This document shows positions 14,500-14,882 of a stretch of DNA of 14,882 bases, in pieces. The first letter of the stretch is position 1. Every line of letters begins with the position of its first letter. The translations under genes and the position numbers were made by a program. The DNA comes from Gammaproteobacteria bacterium. Its GTDB lineage: Bacteria > Pseudomonadota > Gammaproteobacteria > Arenicellales > Arenicellaceae. The stretch is taken from NCBI GenBank assembly GCA_030426005.1, contig JAUHZM010000043.1, forward strand, positions 1 through 14,882, written 5' to 3'. The notes beneath the pieces are model-generated. The model saw nothing but the letters and a program-made list of their open reading frames with translations, did not search any database and was not told the origin of the DNA.

Positions 14500-14882
14500 A
14501 TGCAGACCATTTTGGCACCCATGGAAGGCGTAATTGACGCCGAGATGCGTGCATTGTTAACCAGTTTGGGTGGCATCGATCGCTGTGTAACCGAGTTCGT
14601 GCGCGTCACTGAGCAACGACTCCCAGCCAAGGTGTTTCTGCGCTACGCGCCAGAACTCAAGCAGGGCAGCATGACGCCCTCTGGCGTACCTGTTTATTTA
14701 CAGTTGCTCGGTGGTAATCCTCGTGCCATGGCGGTGAATGCGCAACGTGTGGCGCAACTGGAACCGGCGGGTATCGACTTAAATTTTGGCTGTCCGTCCA
14801 AAACTGTCAACCGCAGTGATGGCGGGTCAATCTTGCTACGAGAGCCGCAACGGATATTCGATATCGTTAAAGCCGTGAGAGA
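14500..14882 (+). CDS. dusC: tRNA-dihydrouridine(16) synthase DusC (5' part, cut by window edge)
   Basis: The first 127 codons of an FMN-dependent enzyme that reduces uridine to dihydrouridine in tRNA D-loops, at U16 for DusC. The start MQTILAPMEGVID matches E. coli DusC (LLAPMEGVLD). TEFVRV (31-36), PSGVPVYLQLLG (60-71) and NFGCPSKTVN (95-104) follow, with the catalytic Cys98 at the same number as in E. coli. The Cys neighbourhood GCPSKTVN and the absence of DusA/B-type sequences favour DusC. The ribosome-binding site is weak (AAGAGAG before the ATG). The frame remains open at the right edge, where about 190 residues should be missing. Confidence 0.93.
   Translation, partial: MQTILAPMEGVIDAEMRALLTSLGGIDRCVTEFVRVTEQRLPAKVFLRYAPELKQGSMTPSGVPVYLQLLGGNPRAMAVNAQRVAQLEPAGIDLNFGCPSKTVNRSDGGSILLREPQRIFDIVKAVR

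Overview
The window reads like chromosomal DNA of a heterotrophic, probably marine gammaproteobacterium. The DusC and MltF proteins and the tRNA-Ser(GGA) resemble their gammaproteobacterial counterparts closely, and the pairing of a TonB-dependent receptor with an SGLT-type sodium symporter is typical of glycan-feeding marine Gammaproteobacteria. The genus cannot be named from this sequence. There are no insertion sequences, CRISPR arrays or phage genes, and no gene-free stretch exceeds 300 bases (the longest is 6910-7159).

Region 1 (about 1-9530) is a sugar-acquisition locus. Two gene sets diverge from the 2042-2274 intergenic region. Leftward run a xylose-reductase-type aldo/keto reductase, a TauD/TfdA-type Fe(II)/2-oxoglutarate dioxygenase, and the first 17 codons of a gene cut by the window edge. 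Rightward, with 18-nt gaps, run a GntR/UTRA regulator, a cytoplasmic GH31 alpha-glycosidase and an SGLT-like symporter; after a 250-nt gap comes a TonB-dependent receptor closed by a strong terminator. A perfect 18-bp palindrome lies exactly between the -35 and -10 boxes of the leftward promoter, and a copy matching at 15 of 16 bases lies over the putative receptor promoter. The GntR protein therefore probably controls the whole set. Inferred flow: receptor (outer membrane), symporter (inner membrane), GH31 hydrolysis in the cytoplasm, then dioxygenase plus reductase acting on the released sugar.

The main observation is that this is not a plain xyloside locus. The GH31 has Gly-Arg at the YicI Cys307/Phe308 pair, and the symporter has Arg at the vSGLT Gln428 sugar-binding position. 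Both changes suggest a negatively charged sugar. A dioxygenase plus a carbonyl reductase is the enzyme pair expected for oxygenolytic removal of a C6 sulfonate (sulfoquinovose to 6-oxoglucose plus sulfite, then glucose). The cut-off gene at the left edge may begin like a YeiH-type sulfate/sulfite exporter. Against this, the GH31 lacks the known sulfoquinovosidase residues and the reductase looks like xylose reductase, so the substrate remains a hypothesis.

Region 2 (9531-14882) is ordinary chromosomal content: a secreted DUF4846 protein with a possible papain-like Cys/His pair, tRNA-Ser(GGA), the lytic transglycosylase MltF, a sulfotransferase-fold protein, an ACAD10/11-like acyl-CoA dehydrogenase meeting it tail to tail with overlapping stop codons, and the start of dusC, which runs off the right edge.
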